Notes: generated from the sequence alone by a model not told the origin. Positions 26,684 through 38,469 are shown, counted from the first letter of the stretch. The stretch: 64,000 nucleotides of DNA from Phycisphaeraceae bacterium (GCA_021297895.1 JAJTHN010000016.1:1-64000); one strand, 5' to 3'. Program-made: numbers and translations.

Positions 26684-28660
26684 CTACCGGTCCCGGGCCG
26701 CGGCTTGCGGTGTGACCATTCGGCGGATCGTCTGGGCCTGGCGACTGTCACCCGCGCGCTCGAGCGCCTGCGCGTACATCATCCCGAGGCGGAAGTAGTT
26801 GCTCTGCATCTGGAACTCGGGGGCGGCCTGCGATGGCTTCTGCACACGAGCGAAGGACTTCTTGTAGACCTCGATGACGGCGTTCTCGGAAGCGCCGGTG
26901 CGACGCAGGAGTTCCGCCAGCGCGCGGGTTGCGGCGACGATGCTCGTGCCGTCGTCGTTGAAGCGGTCGATGATCTCCTGATACGCCATGCGGGCGCGGC
27001 GGGTGTCGCCGGCGCTCTCGCGCAGAGCACCCTGACGAAGACGGATCTCCGCGGCCAGATCCGAGCGCTGATCGTCACGCTTGCGAACGCCCTTGTAGAA
27101 CCGCTCGTATGCCCAATCCCACAAGCGATCCTGCTCTGCGGCATCGCGCTCGGCGGCGATCAGCGGCGTGACCAGTTCCAGCGCATAGCCCGGCGAAGTT
27201 CCCGCAACGCGGTCGAGGATCAGTTCGGCCCATGCATCCCGAGACTCGCCGATGATCTGTCCCGCGGCGGCGAGTTGAAGGTATTGATCCCACACCGCGA
27301 GGGTGCCCGGGCTGCGGGCGATGGCATCGCGGAGCAGCAACTGACGCGCAGCGAGAGTGGGTGATCGCGGCGTCGGCGGCTTCTGCGTCCAAGTGGCGGC
27401 AGGCGGCCACGGCAGGCCGCGACGCTCGACTTCGCCGAGGCGGTTCGATGCCTCGAGCATCGCCAGGGCCGCGCGGCGATCGTCCGCCGAGACGTTGTAG
27501 AGCTCGGCGGTAAGCTCGAGTCGCGCGTCACTCATGAGGCGACCGGTCATCGGATCCCGAGTGTTCCCGCGAAGGAAGCGGTACTCGCCGAAGCGGCCAC
27601 CATCGAAGTTCCACTCGGCGGGCTTACGACGAGTGTCGAGGAACCCGACCCACGCGTGGCCCATTTCGCTGCCGCGTCCGGTGATGGTGGCGGTGGGAAC
27701 GCCGATCGCCTTGCCGACGTGCTCGGCGAAGTAGGCCTGGTCGATGCACACGCCCCCGACGGCTCGGATGTCCGGGAGCGTGTAGTTTCTTGAGGCGAGT
27801 TTGGGGAGGCTGTTTCCCTTCAGGGCGGCGTCGTCGTACGAAATCTCGTCGTACCGAGCGGCGATGTTCGTGTTGCCCTTGTATCGGTCGATGGCCCAGG
27901 CCAGTTCGGGTGCGGGCGCAGTCGAGTTCACGACCATGGTCAGCAATTCGGGAGAGCCGGTGCGAGGGTCGATGACCATTTTGCCGGCATTTCGCGAGTA
28001 GAAGTCGATCAGAGCGGTCGCGGTCATGCCGCGAGCCCGCTGGTGTGTCGGCGGGTTGGCGTGCGTCGCTGCGATCGCCGCGGCGAGCGCTGGATACTGC
28101 AGCACCGCCCCGCTGTTGTGGCGGATCATCTGCGCCAGGGTCCGCATCGCCTGGGCGGCCTCGTTCGGTGGTCTTGCCGGAGCGTCGGGCGTGCTGGCCG
28201 GGTTTGTGATGATGGGCGCATCGCGGAAGAGCAGGCCGGCGTCGATGGTCAGCATCATCGAACGCGCCAGGTGCGAGGCCACGATGCGGCAGTCCTCGTC
28301 GTTCAGAACGGCCATTGCGCGCAAGAGGCGCGATGCCGCCGCGGCGTGCACGAGCCCAGCCATGTTTCGGGTCGACTCGTACGCGACCAGCCGATCGAGA
28401 ACCGCGTCGACGGAGGTCTGGGCCGCGGCGAGTTTGCCGTCGAACGCAAGTGCGTTGAACGCGTTCTCGATTTCGACCCTGACCACCGAGGGGTTCAGCG
28501 GCGAGCCAGCCGGCACCTTCGCCGGCGTAAAGATCGGACTGACGCCCTTGCCCGGTGAGGCGGGAGGTTGCGCGTTCGCAGGAGTTGCTACCACCAGGCC
28601 GACGGCGAGCATCAGAGCGGTGATGGCCGTTTGGCTGTAACTGCGGCAGGTGAATGCCAT
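26684..28660 (-). CDS. Secreted transglutaminase-like protein with helical repeats
   Basis: This 658-residue protein has a Sec signal peptide (ITALMLAVGLVVATPANA, likely cut near residue 30). A papain-like transglutaminase core lies in the middle: Cys305 in GGVCIDQA, His335 in MGHAWV and Asp353 in WNFDGG, the normal catalytic order. Such domains can be peptidases, amidases or cross-linkers. Flanking regions (about 55-250 and 440-640) are helical and TPR-like, ending in an alpha-solenoid pattern. The substrate is unknown. It lies upstream of the trehalose operon on the same strand but 178 bp from its start, so co-transcription is uncertain. Confidence 0.72.
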   Translation of the reverse strand: MAFTCRSYSQTAITALMLAVGLVVATPANAQPPASPGKGVSPIFTPAKVPAGSPLNPSVVRVEIENAFNALAFDGKLAAAQTSVDAVLDRLVAYESTRNMAGLVHAAAASRLLRAMAVLNDEDCRIVASHLARSMMLTIDAGLLFRDAPIITNPASTPDAPARPPNEAAQAMRTLAQMIRHNSGAVLQYPALAAAIAATHANPPTHQRARGMTATALIDFYSRNAGKMVIDPRTGSPELLTMVVNSTAPAPELAWAIDRYKGNTNIAARYDEISYDDAALKGNSLPKLASRNYTLPDIRAVGGVCIDQAYFAEHVGKAIGVPTATITGRGSEMGHAWVGFLDTRRKPAEWNFDGGRFGEYRFLRGNTRDPMTGRLMSDARLELTAELYNVSADDRRAALAMLEASNRLGEVERRGLPWPPAATWTQKPPTPRSPTLAARQLLLRDAIARSPGTLAVWDQYLQLAAAGQIIGESRDAWAELILDRVAGTSPGYALELVTPLIAAERDAAEQDRLWDWAYERFYKGVRKRDDQRSDLAAEIRLRQGALRESAGDTRRARMAYQEIIDRFNDDGTSIVAATRALAELLRRTGASENAVIEVYKKSFARVQKPSQAAPEFQMQSNYFRLGMMYAQALERAGDSRQAQTIRRMVTPQAAARDR

Positions 28661-28831
28661 GGCGAAGCCTCAATCACGTCAGGAGGAGATCAGTTCGTGA
28701 ACCTTGCCCCGCCCAGACGCGTCGGTTGGGCGATCACAGCGAACTTGTTTCTTCTTTGCTGCTGCAGAAGGCGTGCTGCTGGCGAACGCGACGCGGAACT
28801 CGCCGTCTGCAGTGCCGTGTGCCGGGAACAA

Positions 28832-28903
28832 AGCGGGCGAAGGGATTCGAACCCTCGACGTTCAGCTTGGAAGGCTGACGCTCTACCACTGAGCTACGCC
28901 CGC
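28832..28903 (-). tRNA. tRNA-Gly (anticodon TCC)
   Basis: The minus strand folds as a tRNA: acceptor GCGGGCG with CGCCCGC, D arm GCTC-AGTGGTAG-AGC and T arm GAGGG-TTCGAAT-CCCTT. The anticodon arm TCAGC-CTTCCAA-GCTGA has TCC in the loop, giving Gly. The 3' CCA is not encoded. It stands alone between the aquaporin and the transglutaminase-like gene. Confidence 0.95.
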
Positions 28904-28986
28904 GTAGGGTCCATGGTACCCGCGGAGTTTACGCCACGACATCAGATAGCCGCTTGGAAATGGCTCGGCCGGCCTGCTGCTGGATC

Positions 28987-29679
28987 TCAGGCTTTTGCCC
29001 AGATCTGGCGGTACACGATGCCGGCAAGGCTCGCCCCCAGAAGCGGTCCGATGATGTAGGCGGGGAACATCGCCCAGTGGCGGCCGCAGATTGCCGGGCC
29101 AAAGGTGCGGGCAGGGTTCATGGATGCGCCGGTGAGGGGGCCGGCGGCCAGGATGCAACCTGCGACGGCCATGCCGATGGCGAGCGGCGCCATGGAGCCG
29201 CGCTTGTCGACGGCACTCGTGAGAACGACAAAGGCGAGGAAGAACGTGATGATGGCCTCGATGCCGACGACCCCGATGATGTTGCCGGCGTCGGTGAGCG
29301 ATCCGATCGTTGCGCCGAGTCGAACCGACGGCGCGTTAGCGACGGCAGGGGTCAGGAGCAACTGGACCATTCCCGCGGCACAGGCGGCCGAGAGCAACTG
29401 CACGCCGATGAACACGATGGTCCGCTGCAGGTCCTGCTTTCCAGCCACGAGCAGCGCGATGCTGACCGCGGGGTTGAACTGTGCCCCGCTGATGTAGCCG
29501 CAACCGGAGATCATGGCGAAAAGGATGAGCCCATGGGCCAGTGCGATGGTGACCAGGCCGACCGCCGGACTCCCAGCGCCCGTGGCGGGGTTCAGGAGCA
29601 CAATGCTCATGATTCCGACGAAGCACAGCGCGAAAGTGCCGATGAACTCGCTCACGCACGCGGGCAGTAGTTTGCTCAT
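28987..29679 (-). CDS. Aquaporin / MIP family channel
   Basis: The 230-residue channel has six membrane helices and both half-helix pore motifs, FNPAVS (about residue 68) and MNPARTFGP (about residue 187). The selectivity Arg follows the second NPA. The loop before the first motif reads GYISGAQFNPAV, where GlpF and AqpZ usually have His before FNPA, so pore preference is not certain. An AqpZ-like water channel is the best fit, with helix 5 reading TFFLAFVVLTSA. GGAG about 7 nt before the ATG supports the start. It lies near the trehalose operon, consistent with osmotic functions, though tRNA-Gly intervenes. Confidence 0.9.
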   Translation of the reverse strand: MSKLLPACVSEFIGTFALCFVGIMSIVLLNPATGAGSPAVGLVTIALAHGLILFAMISGCGYISGAQFNPAVSIALLVAGKQDLQRTIVFIGVQLLSAACAAGMVQLLLTPAVANAPSVRLGATIGSLTDAGNIIGVVGIEAIITFFLAFVVLTSAVDKRGSMAPLAIGMAVAGCILAAGPLTGASMNPARTFGPAICGRHWAMFPAYIIGPLLGASLAGIVYRQIWAKA

Positions 29680-29825
29680 GAGGCGCTCCGAGGGTTTGCC
29701 AAAGGGGATTCAGCGCAGGGGATACTCGCGGCATCACGCGATGCCGATCGCAAGGAGCCTAATCGCTCAGGCCCTTGGCCCGCAAGTGGGGGGTGTGTCC
29801 GGTCTGGTCATCGAGTCAATGCGGA

Positions 29826-31040
29826 TCAGGCCGGATCGAGCAGCGCGACGGTGGTGAACGGCTTTCCGGCGAGCATTTCGAGGCTTGCGCCGCCGCCGGT
29901 GGAGACGTGGCTGAACTGGCTGGCGAGCCCGAACGCCTCCGCGGCGGCCGCGGAGTCACCGCCGCCGACGATGGTCGTCGCGCCGGCCTTGGTGGCGTCG
30001 ACCATGGCGTTGGCGACCTGCTGCGTGCCGACCTTGAACGGGAGCCATTCGAAGACGCCCATGGGGCCGTTCCAGACGATCGTCTTGGCCTTGCGGAGGA
30101 CGCTGGTGTAGTCGGCCTGAGTCTTCGGGCCGATGTCCAGACCCATGTTGCCCTCGGGGATGGACTCGCCGAAGGTGTTGATCGTGCCGTCGAACTCGCT
30201 GAACGCGGTCGAGCAGACGTGGTCAACGGGCAGGTGCAGGTCGCACTTAAGGTTGGCGGCCTGATCCAGCATCTTCTTGGCGTGATCCAGGTGCGACTCC
30301 TCAACGCGGCTGGAGCCGACGTTGCGGCCCAAGGCCTTGAGGAACGTGTACGCCATCGCGCCGCCGATGAGGATGGAGTCGGCACGCGGGAGCAGGTTCT
30401 CGATCAGCGTGATCTTGTCGGAAACCTTCGCACCGCCCAGAACAACCACGAAGGGCTTAACGGGGGAGGAGAGGTGCTCGCCGAGGTACTTGAGTTCCTT
30501 CTGAAGGAGCAGGCCGGCGACGCGGGGCTTGCCTTCCATCGCCTTCGGCACGGCGAACATCGAGCCGTCCTCGCGGTGGGCGGTGCCGAAGGCATCGTTC
30601 ACGTAGAGGTCACCGAAGGACGCCATGCGAGCGGCATAGGCGGGCTCGCCCTTCTTCTCGCCCTTGGCAAAGCGGACATTCTCAAGCAGGATCACATCGC
30701 CGGGCTTGGCGTTCGCGGCGGCCTTGGCCGCGGCGTCGTCGGTGCAGTCGGTGCTCGGGAATTGCACGGCGCGGCCCAGCAGTTCGCCGAGGCGAGCGGC
30801 GACGGGCTTGAGGCTGTAGTCGGCCTCGTAGCCCTTGCCCTCCGGACGGCCAAGGTGCGACATGAGCACGCACGAGCCGCCGCGATCCAGAACGCTCCGC
30901 AGCGTGGGCAGTGCTTCGCGGATTCGCCGATCGTCGGAGATCTTTCCGTCGTCGATCGGCACGTTGAAGTCGACGCGGATCAGGGCTCGCTTGCCCTTGA
31001 CATCGACGGCGGTGATGGACTTGCGCGGTGTGACGGCCAT
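29826..31040 (-). CDS. pgk: Phosphoglycerate kinase
   Basis: This 404-residue glycolytic enzyme moves phosphate between 1,3-bisphosphoglycerate and ADP. N-terminal substrate motifs are RVDFNVPIDDG and SHLGRPEGKG. The hinge and nucleotide-binding region includes VVLGGAKVSDKI and NGPMGVFEW, and the C-terminal GGGDSAAAAEAFG loop binds the nucleotide. Length is typical and all motifs are intact. ATG 31040 has GGAG 6 nt upstream; a further in-frame ATG four codons before lacks one. It lies 222 bp after atpH on the same strand. No other glycolysis gene is adjacent. Confidence 0.97.
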   Translation of the reverse strand: MAVTPRKSITAVDVKGKRALIRVDFNVPIDDGKISDDRRIREALPTLRSVLDRGGSCVLMSHLGRPEGKGYEADYSLKPVAARLGELLGRAVQFPSTDCTDDAAAKAAANAKPGDVILLENVRFAKGEKKGEPAYAARMASFGDLYVNDAFGTAHREDGSMFAVPKAMEGKPRVAGLLLQKELKYLGEHLSSPVKPFVVVLGGAKVSDKITLIENLLPRADSILIGGAMAYTFLKALGRNVGSSRVEESHLDHAKKMLDQAANLKCDLHLPVDHVCSTAFSEFDGTINTFGESIPEGNMGLDIGPKTQADYTSVLRKAKTIVWNGPMGVFEWLPFKVGTQQVANAMVDATKAGATTIVGGGDSAAAAEAFGLASQFSHVSTGGGASLEMLAGKPFTTVALLDPA

Positions 31041-31262
31041 GGGAAACTCCATGTGGAGAGTGTGGGTGTTGAGTCGACGTGGGAGTTTAGGACGATGCGC
31101 GACGGTGCACGCGCGGTGTGGCGGCGTGCCGCGGTCGATTCGGGAGTTGCCCGAGGGAGAGCCCGCGGCGGTACCGCGTTCGTCGGTCGCGTTGGCGCAC
31201 GGCGAACCGCGAGCCGGTCACGAGGCGCGGCCCTGATCGTCTGCTCGGGGTTCGGTGTTGGA

Positions 31263-31886
31263 TCAGTTGAGATTCGCGTCGGCGCGGAAGATCTTGTCGA
31301 ACGCAGCGCGGACGGCGGGGAGGCCGTTTTCGCTGATGCGATCGCGGATCTTGCGCAGGCGGGTGGAGACCGAGGCGTCGAACAACTGGTCGCCAATCTG
31401 GAGACGGATTCCGCCGATCAGCGTCGGGTCGGTGTAGCAATGCAGGACCGGTTCGCGGCCGAGCTTGGCCTTGATGCTCGCGCTCAGGGCGGAGCGGGCC
31501 GCATCGTCCATCGGCGAAGCGGTGTAGACGTCCACCTCCACGCGGCCGAAGGATGCCTGAACGAGTTCATCAAACGCGGCGACGATCGCCGGCAGCAGTG
31601 CGAGACGACCGTTATCCGCGAGCACGCAAAGGAAGTTCGCGACCATGTCGCTGGTGCGGCCGACGAACACCTTGCGCAGGGTGGCGACCTTCTTGTCGCC
31701 GGAGATGATGCGGCTGGACATGAACTCGCCCACGCGCCGGTCCTGTCGCGCGATGCTCAGGATCGACTCGAGTTCCTCGAGTGCGGACTGCACCGCGGAC
31801 GGACCACCGCCGGCCATCGCCGACTGAAACAGGCACTTGGCGTACGTAACGCAGACGGCGTTGGGTGCGATTTCGAGCAGGGGCAT
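31263..31886 (-). CDS. atpH: F0F1 ATP synthase subunit delta
   Basis: The 207-residue protein is the peripheral-stalk delta subunit (OSCP type) linking the b subunits to the top of F1. An N-terminal helical bundle (to about residue 105) and a C-terminal domain are visible. The latter ends in the family motif DPTLIGGIRLQIGDQLFDASVSTRLRKI, of which IGGIRLQIG is most telling. Length is slightly above the usual 170-180. It closes the atp cluster: no alpha, gamma, beta or epsilon gene follows, and pgk comes next. The spacing of 100 bp from atpF suggests the same transcript. Confidence 0.93.
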   Translation of the reverse strand: MPLLEIAPNAVCVTYAKCLFQSAMAGGGPSAVQSALEELESILSIARQDRRVGEFMSSRIISGDKKVATLRKVFVGRTSDMVANFLCVLADNGRLALLPAIVAAFDELVQASFGRVEVDVYTASPMDDAARSALSASIKAKLGREPVLHCYTDPTLIGGIRLQIGDQLFDASVSTRLRKIRDRISENGLPAVRAAFDKIFRADANLN

Positions 31887-31986
31887 GGCGGGTTCCGTGG
31901 GTGCGTGTCGGCGAAGAGGTGCCTTGCGGAGCGAAGCGGCGGATGAATCGGTGCGGTCGAACGCGGGTGCCGTTTGCGGCCGCGGA

Positions 31987-32577
31987 TCAGTTGCGGGCGC
32001 TGGCCAGCTCGCCGATGGCTTCCTGCGTGAGGCGTTCGGCGTCGCCAGCGTTCACCTCGCGACGGAGGACCTTGCCGGCGATGGTCGTTGCCAGACCGGC
32101 GGACTGGGCGTAGATCTCCGAGAGGGCGATCTTCTTGGCCGCCTCGATCTCGCGCATGATCTTGTCCTTCTCCATCGCCATCTCGCGCTCGCTCTTGGCC
32201 TTCATCTCTGCGAGGATCTGGGTCTGCTGGGCCCGGGCGGCCTCGAGATCCTTCTGGGCCTGAGCGCGGGCCTCGGCGAGGTTCTTCTGATACTGCTCGA
32301 GTGCCGCCTTGGCCTGGGTGCGGGCCTGCTCGGCGTCCTGGATCGCGTCGCGGATCTTCTTCTCGCGCTCCGACAGGCCCTTGAGCACCTGCGGCCAAGC
32401 GCGGGTGGCCAGCACGCCGAAGACAACGATGAACACGATGAATGCCGCGATCATCGCGGGCAGGCCCTGCTTGAGCGGGCTGAGCAGGGCACCCTTGGGG
32501 CTGCCGCCTGCTTCTTCCGCGGCAAGAGCGAGGGCTGGCGAGAGGAGGACAAAGAGCGGGGCAAGGGACTTGTGCAC
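31987..32577 (-). CDS. atpF: F0F1 ATP synthase subunit b, with signal-like N terminus
   Basis: The 196-residue subunit b forms the peripheral stalk. It has a hydrophobic start that looks like a signal peptide (APLFVLLSPALALAAEE), then a membrane anchor (about 38-58, MIAAFIVFIVVFGVLATRAW). A long charged coiled coil runs from about 65 to 165. Normal b subunits have only the anchor, so the preceding segment is an extra helix or a cleaved leader. It sits between atpE and atpH in the normal order. Confidence 0.93.
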   Translation of the reverse strand: MHKSLAPLFVLLSPALALAAEEAGGSPKGALLSPLKQGLPAMIAAFIVFIVVFGVLATRAWPQVLKGLSEREKKIRDAIQDAEQARTQAKAALEQYQKNLAEARAQAQKDLEAARAQQTQILAEMKAKSEREMAMEKDKIMREIEAAKKIALSEIYAQSAGLATTIAGKVLRREVNAGDAERLTQEAIGELASARN

Positions 32578-32661
32578 GGTGGTGCTCCGGAAAGCTGAGG
32601 GAACGGTTGTGAAGATCGGACGGCCGCGGTGGCGACCGCCCGACGTGTCATGCGGAAAGGA

Positions 32662-32982
32662 TCAGACGAACATCATCAGCAGGGCGGTGAGGATCGCGAA
32701 CAGTGTCGCGCCTTCGATGAAGGCCGCCATGATGATCATGTTGGGGCCGATCTTGCCGGCAGCCTCGGGCTGACGGGCGATCGACTCGAGGCCGGCCTTG
32801 GCGGCCATGCCCAGACCCAGAGCGCCACCGATCATGGCCAGACCGGCACCGAGGCCGATGCCGAGGCCGCGAAGGCCCGAAGCCTGAGCGCGGGCGACGT
32901 CGACGGCATCCTGAGCCATTGCGGGGGTTGCGGCGGCCATGAGGCCGGCGACGGCGAGGGTCACAAGAACAGTCTTCTTCAT
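32662..32982 (-). CDS. atpE: F0F1 ATP synthase subunit c, with N-terminal signal-like extension
   Basis: The 106-residue product has two transmembrane helices with the Gly-rich GLGIGLGAGLAMIGGALG helix and the ion-binding Glu90 in AAFIEGATLFAI. The loop between them is ARQPEAAGK. Ordinary c subunits are about 75-85 residues. Here an added leader (MKKTVLVTLAVAGLMAAATP, then AMAQD) has the form of a Sec signal with an AxA site. The Glu-Gly-Ala context and lack of a Gln in helix 1 favour proton rather than sodium coupling. ATG at 32982 is chosen because the leader begins there. Confidence 0.95.
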   Translation of the reverse strand: MKKTVLVTLAVAGLMAAATPAMAQDAVDVARAQASGLRGLGIGLGAGLAMIGGALGLGMAAKAGLESIARQPEAAGKIGPNMIIMAAFIEGATLFAILTALLMMFV

Positions 32983-33065
32983 GCGATGCTCCGAAAGAAA
33001 GAGAGTGGTGAAACCGCACGGACAGTGCATCCCCGCCGCGGGGGCCGGATGCCGGGACCCGTCAT

Positions 33066-33992
33066 TCACGCGTGTGCGTGCTCGTGGTCGTGATGACCAT
33101 GGTGCTCGTGCTCTTCACCATGGTGGCTCATCAGTGAGATGAAGATCGTGATCAGGAACATGAACACGAATGCCTGCAGAAGGCCGACGAAGACCTTCAG
33201 GAAGGTCAGGGCGATGGCCGCGAGGATGCCCGCGAGGGAGATGGGGGCCGCGAAGGCGGCGGGCAGGGCCTCGAAAGCCATGTTCGAGAACAGCAGAAGT
33301 GTGCCGATGATCAGCGAGCCGGCGGTCATGTTCGCAAAGAGACGAACACAGAGCGCGACGGGCTTGATGACGAACTGGCCGAGGCCCTCGATGAGGAACA
33401 CGATGGCGTTGATGCCCATCGGTGCCCCGCCGGTGAGGTGCTGCAGGAAGCCCTTGACGCCCAGTTCACGAACCGCGGCGACGTTGAACACGATACCCGC
33501 GATGACGGCCAGAGCGCCGGTGACCCAGAGGTTGCCGGTCGCGGTGCCGCCAACGAAGAGCTCATGAGCCTTGTACATCCCAGGCTTGCCCTGGATGAGC
33601 CAATCGATCGTCCAGATCGCTTGAGCGATGGGGACCAGACCCAAAATGTTGTTCAGGAAGATGAAGAAGAAGATGGTCCAGAGGAAAGGCATGAAGCGGT
33701 CGGTCCGGCCGTGCAACTGAGGGCGCACGACCTCATCTCGCAGGTAGACGCAGATGACCTCGATCAGATGGGCGAAAGAGCCACGCGGGAGATAGCGGTT
33801 CGTGCCAAGCGACTCCGGGCCGGTATTGATCCGGCTCGCGGCGTAGGGAAGCGCGAGAATGAGGATCAGCCCGCTGAGCACCAGCGTGCCGATATGCGCC
33901 GACCAGACCCACCAACCGTCATAGGTGAGCCACGCGTAGTCGATCGCCTTGTCGACGGGGTTGTTCGCGGCCAGGAGTGCGGGGAGCGTCAT
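33066..33992 (-). CDS. atpB: F0F1 ATP synthase subunit a
   Basis: The 308-residue membrane subunit a forms the half-channels that pass ions to the c ring. The essential Arg lies in ALCVRLFANMTAGS, and the last helices read AFVFMFLITIFISLMSHH. A region of about 50 residues near 110-165 (between the first helices) is somewhat longer than usual. The C terminus is strikingly His-rich (HHGEEHEHHGHHDHEHAHA), which could bind metal. Gene order with the AtpI-like gene before it and atpE after it is normal for the F0 operon. Confidence 0.96.
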   Translation of the reverse strand: MTLPALLAANNPVDKAIDYAWLTYDGWWVWSAHIGTLVLSGLILILALPYAASRINTGPESLGTNRYLPRGSFAHLIEVICVYLRDEVVRPQLHGRTDRFMPFLWTIFFFIFLNNILGLVPIAQAIWTIDWLIQGKPGMYKAHELFVGGTATGNLWVTGALAVIAGIVFNVAAVRELGVKGFLQHLTGGAPMGINAIVFLIEGLGQFVIKPVALCVRLFANMTAGSLIIGTLLLFSNMAFEALPAAFAAPISLAGILAAIALTFLKVFVGLLQAFVFMFLITIFISLMSHHGEEHEHHGHHDHEHAHA

Positions 33993-34022
33993 AAGGGAGA
34001 TTTCCAGAGAGCAGGCTGAGAC

Positions 34023-34472
34023 TCAAGCCAAGGCGGAAGTGCTGGCCGAGGCGGGGTGCGCCCCGGCAGACAGTCGGATCAGTTTGCGAGCATCGAGCGC
34101 GGACATCGCGGCCCACGCCGCGAAGCACGTAAGCATCCAGATGACGGGCGGCGGGCTGGCGAGGAACTGGCCGCCAACGAAGCCGATGGCCGCGATGAAC
34201 ACGCGGAGCATCGACGAGACCAGGAAGCGGACTTGAAGTTCCAGAGGCCCGACGGTCGCGAAGAAGGGCAGGGAGCCGACGATCGCCATCGCGACGAGGG
34301 TACCCGAGCCCGCCTTCAGGAGAGCAGCGACCGAGCCGGGCTCGATGGCGGCAAGAATGGCCGCGACGACTGCCAGCAGAATGGCCGCCACCATCATCGC
34401 GCCCAAAAGCGACCGTGCTCCGTCAAGTCGGATGCTCGGTTCGGAAGGGGTTGGAGCCTGTGCGGCGGTCAT
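34023..34472 (-). CDS. AtpI/AtpR-like small membrane protein of the ATP synthase cluster
   Basis: This 149-residue protein has four likely membrane helices (about 22-45, 55-75, 83-103 and 107-127) and a short charged end. Sequence similarity to known AtpI is not evident from motifs. Its place between atpZ and atpB, 30 bp before atpB, is the usual site of uncB-associated AtpI or AtpR. These help assemble the c ring or handle magnesium. I assign the role by position, so it is less sure than the neighbours. Confidence 0.6.
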   Translation of the reverse strand: MTAAQAPTPSEPSIRLDGARSLLGAMMVAAILLAVVAAILAAIEPGSVAALLKAGSGTLVAMAIVGSLPFFATVGPLELQVRFLVSSMLRVFIAAIGFVGGQFLASPPPVIWMLTCFAAWAAMSALDARKLIRLSAGAHPASASTSALA

Positions 34473-34555
34473 GCGAAAGAGGGGGTCCTTGTGGGGGCCT
34501 GATCGTAGCGGGTACCCCCGCCAGAATCGAGCGCGCCGCAGCCCAGCGCTCGTGC

Positions 34556-34936
34556 TTACCGCATCCGCCGCAGTGCACCACGGACGAGTCGGTAGAACCC
34601 GACAACAACGCCGAGGACCAACCCGGAAACAACGCCAAAAGGCGTGATGCCCGTGAACGAGTCAAGCCCCCAGCCCAGCAGGGCAAAGACGACGATGGTT
34701 CCAAGGAAATCGAACCCCATCCCCATCACGGCGGTGGACTGCTGCATCGCCCGCGAATCGGTCGCGCTGGGTTTGGGTGCCCCGGGAAGAACGGGCGAGA
34801 CGACGGGCTTGAGCAGTTCTTCGGGGATTTGAGGAACATCACGCGCAGGCGGGATATTCGGCAGCGGTGACGGGGAAACCCCGGAGCCCGATCGGCTTTC
34901 GATTGGCCGCTCGGGTTTGCGGGGTTCGATGGCCAT
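34556..34936 (-). CDS. atpZ: AtpZ/AtpI family protein
   Basis: The 126-residue product has a Pro-rich soluble N terminus (about 55 residues) and two helices near 68-92 and 95-115. The motif FDFLGTIVVFALLGWGLDSF and following GLVLGVVVGFYRLVR match the AtpZ/AtpI pair of helices. AtpZ proteins are small partners of the F-type ATPase, thought to help assembly or cation supply. The ATG at 34936 comes only 10 nt after the alaS stop, so the gene is probably translated from the same message. The atpI-like gene follows 83 bp later. Confidence 0.78.
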   Translation of the reverse strand: MAIEPRKPERPIESRSGSGVSPSPLPNIPPARDVPQIPEELLKPVVSPVLPGAPKPSATDSRAMQQSTAVMGMGFDFLGTIVVFALLGWGLDSFTGITPFGVVSGLVLGVVVGFYRLVRGALRRMR

Positions 34937-34946
34937 CAAGCGTTGT

Positions 34947-38036
<3,090 letters not shown>

Positions 38037-38074
38037 GGGCAGTGGTGCTCAATGGGGCGATCGGTGAAGCAAGG

Positions 38075-38080
38075 AGTCTA
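38075..38080 (-). promoter_or_regulatory. Possible -10 of the alaS-atp operon
   Basis: The minus strand reads TAGACT 38 nt before the alaS ATG and beyond the terminator hairpin. It therefore suits an alaS-specific start. No strong -35 was seen. Confidence 0.35.
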
Positions 38081-38137
38081 GGAACCCGGGACCCGGGCGT
38101 ATCGACCCGGAGCGCAAAGAGCCAAAAATGCGACAAA

Positions 38138-38173
38138 GGCCCGAAGGCGATCAAGAAGCATCGCCATCGGGCC
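38138..38173 (-). terminator. Intrinsic terminator after the micropeptide gene
   Basis: On the minus strand GGCCCGATGGCGAT pairs with ATCGCCTTCGGGCC (one T-T mismatch) across the loop GCTTCTTG. TTTGTCGCATTTTT follows. The stop of the 26-codon gene is 22 bp upstream. It separates that gene from alaS. Confidence 0.7.
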
Positions 38174-38194
38174 AAAGTTGCGCGTGCCGGAGGA

Positions 38195-38275
38195 TTATGG
38201 CAGAGCCGAGTGTTCGACGGGGCCGAGGAACAGCGCCAAGATCGACAGGCACAGGAACGAGATTACGAGTCTCAT
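38195..38275 (-). CDS. 26-residue membrane/secreted micropeptide
   Basis: ATG at 38275 is preceded by CAAAGGAG and a 7-nt spacer (AGTGAGC), the best Shine-Dalgarno site I see in the window. It encodes 26 residues: a charged start (MRL), a Leu/Ile/Phe-rich core (VISFLCLSILALFLG) and a short tail with Glu and His, then TAA. The core is long enough for one membrane helix or a signal peptide. The frame is too short for routine gene callers. A terminator follows 22 bp later, making a self-contained unit on the alaS strand. An alternative is a leader peptide for alaS. Its composition is Leu-rich, so alanine-based attenuation is not favoured. No family is recognised. Confidence 0.55.
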   Translation of the reverse strand: MRLVISFLCLSILALFLGPVEHSALP

Positions 38276-38463
38276 GCTCACTCTCCTTTGGTGTGCCCCC
38301 GTCAGGGGGCATTGACTGGCCGACCCACGCGGGATGGCTCGGAGAAGCATGCCATCCATCGTGCTCCGGGTCGAACGTTTGAGACATTGGCGGTGTGGCC
38401 GGGTTCGGGCTGTTGGGGTTGTCCGGAATGTGCAGGTGAACTGTGCGCGATGAGCGTCCGATA

Positions 38464-38469
38464 TAGACT
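38464..38469 (+). promoter_or_regulatory. Possible -10 of sthA
   Basis: TAGACT within ATATAGACT lies 46 nt before the sthA ATG and matches the hexamer class used elsewhere in the window. Confidence 0.3.
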
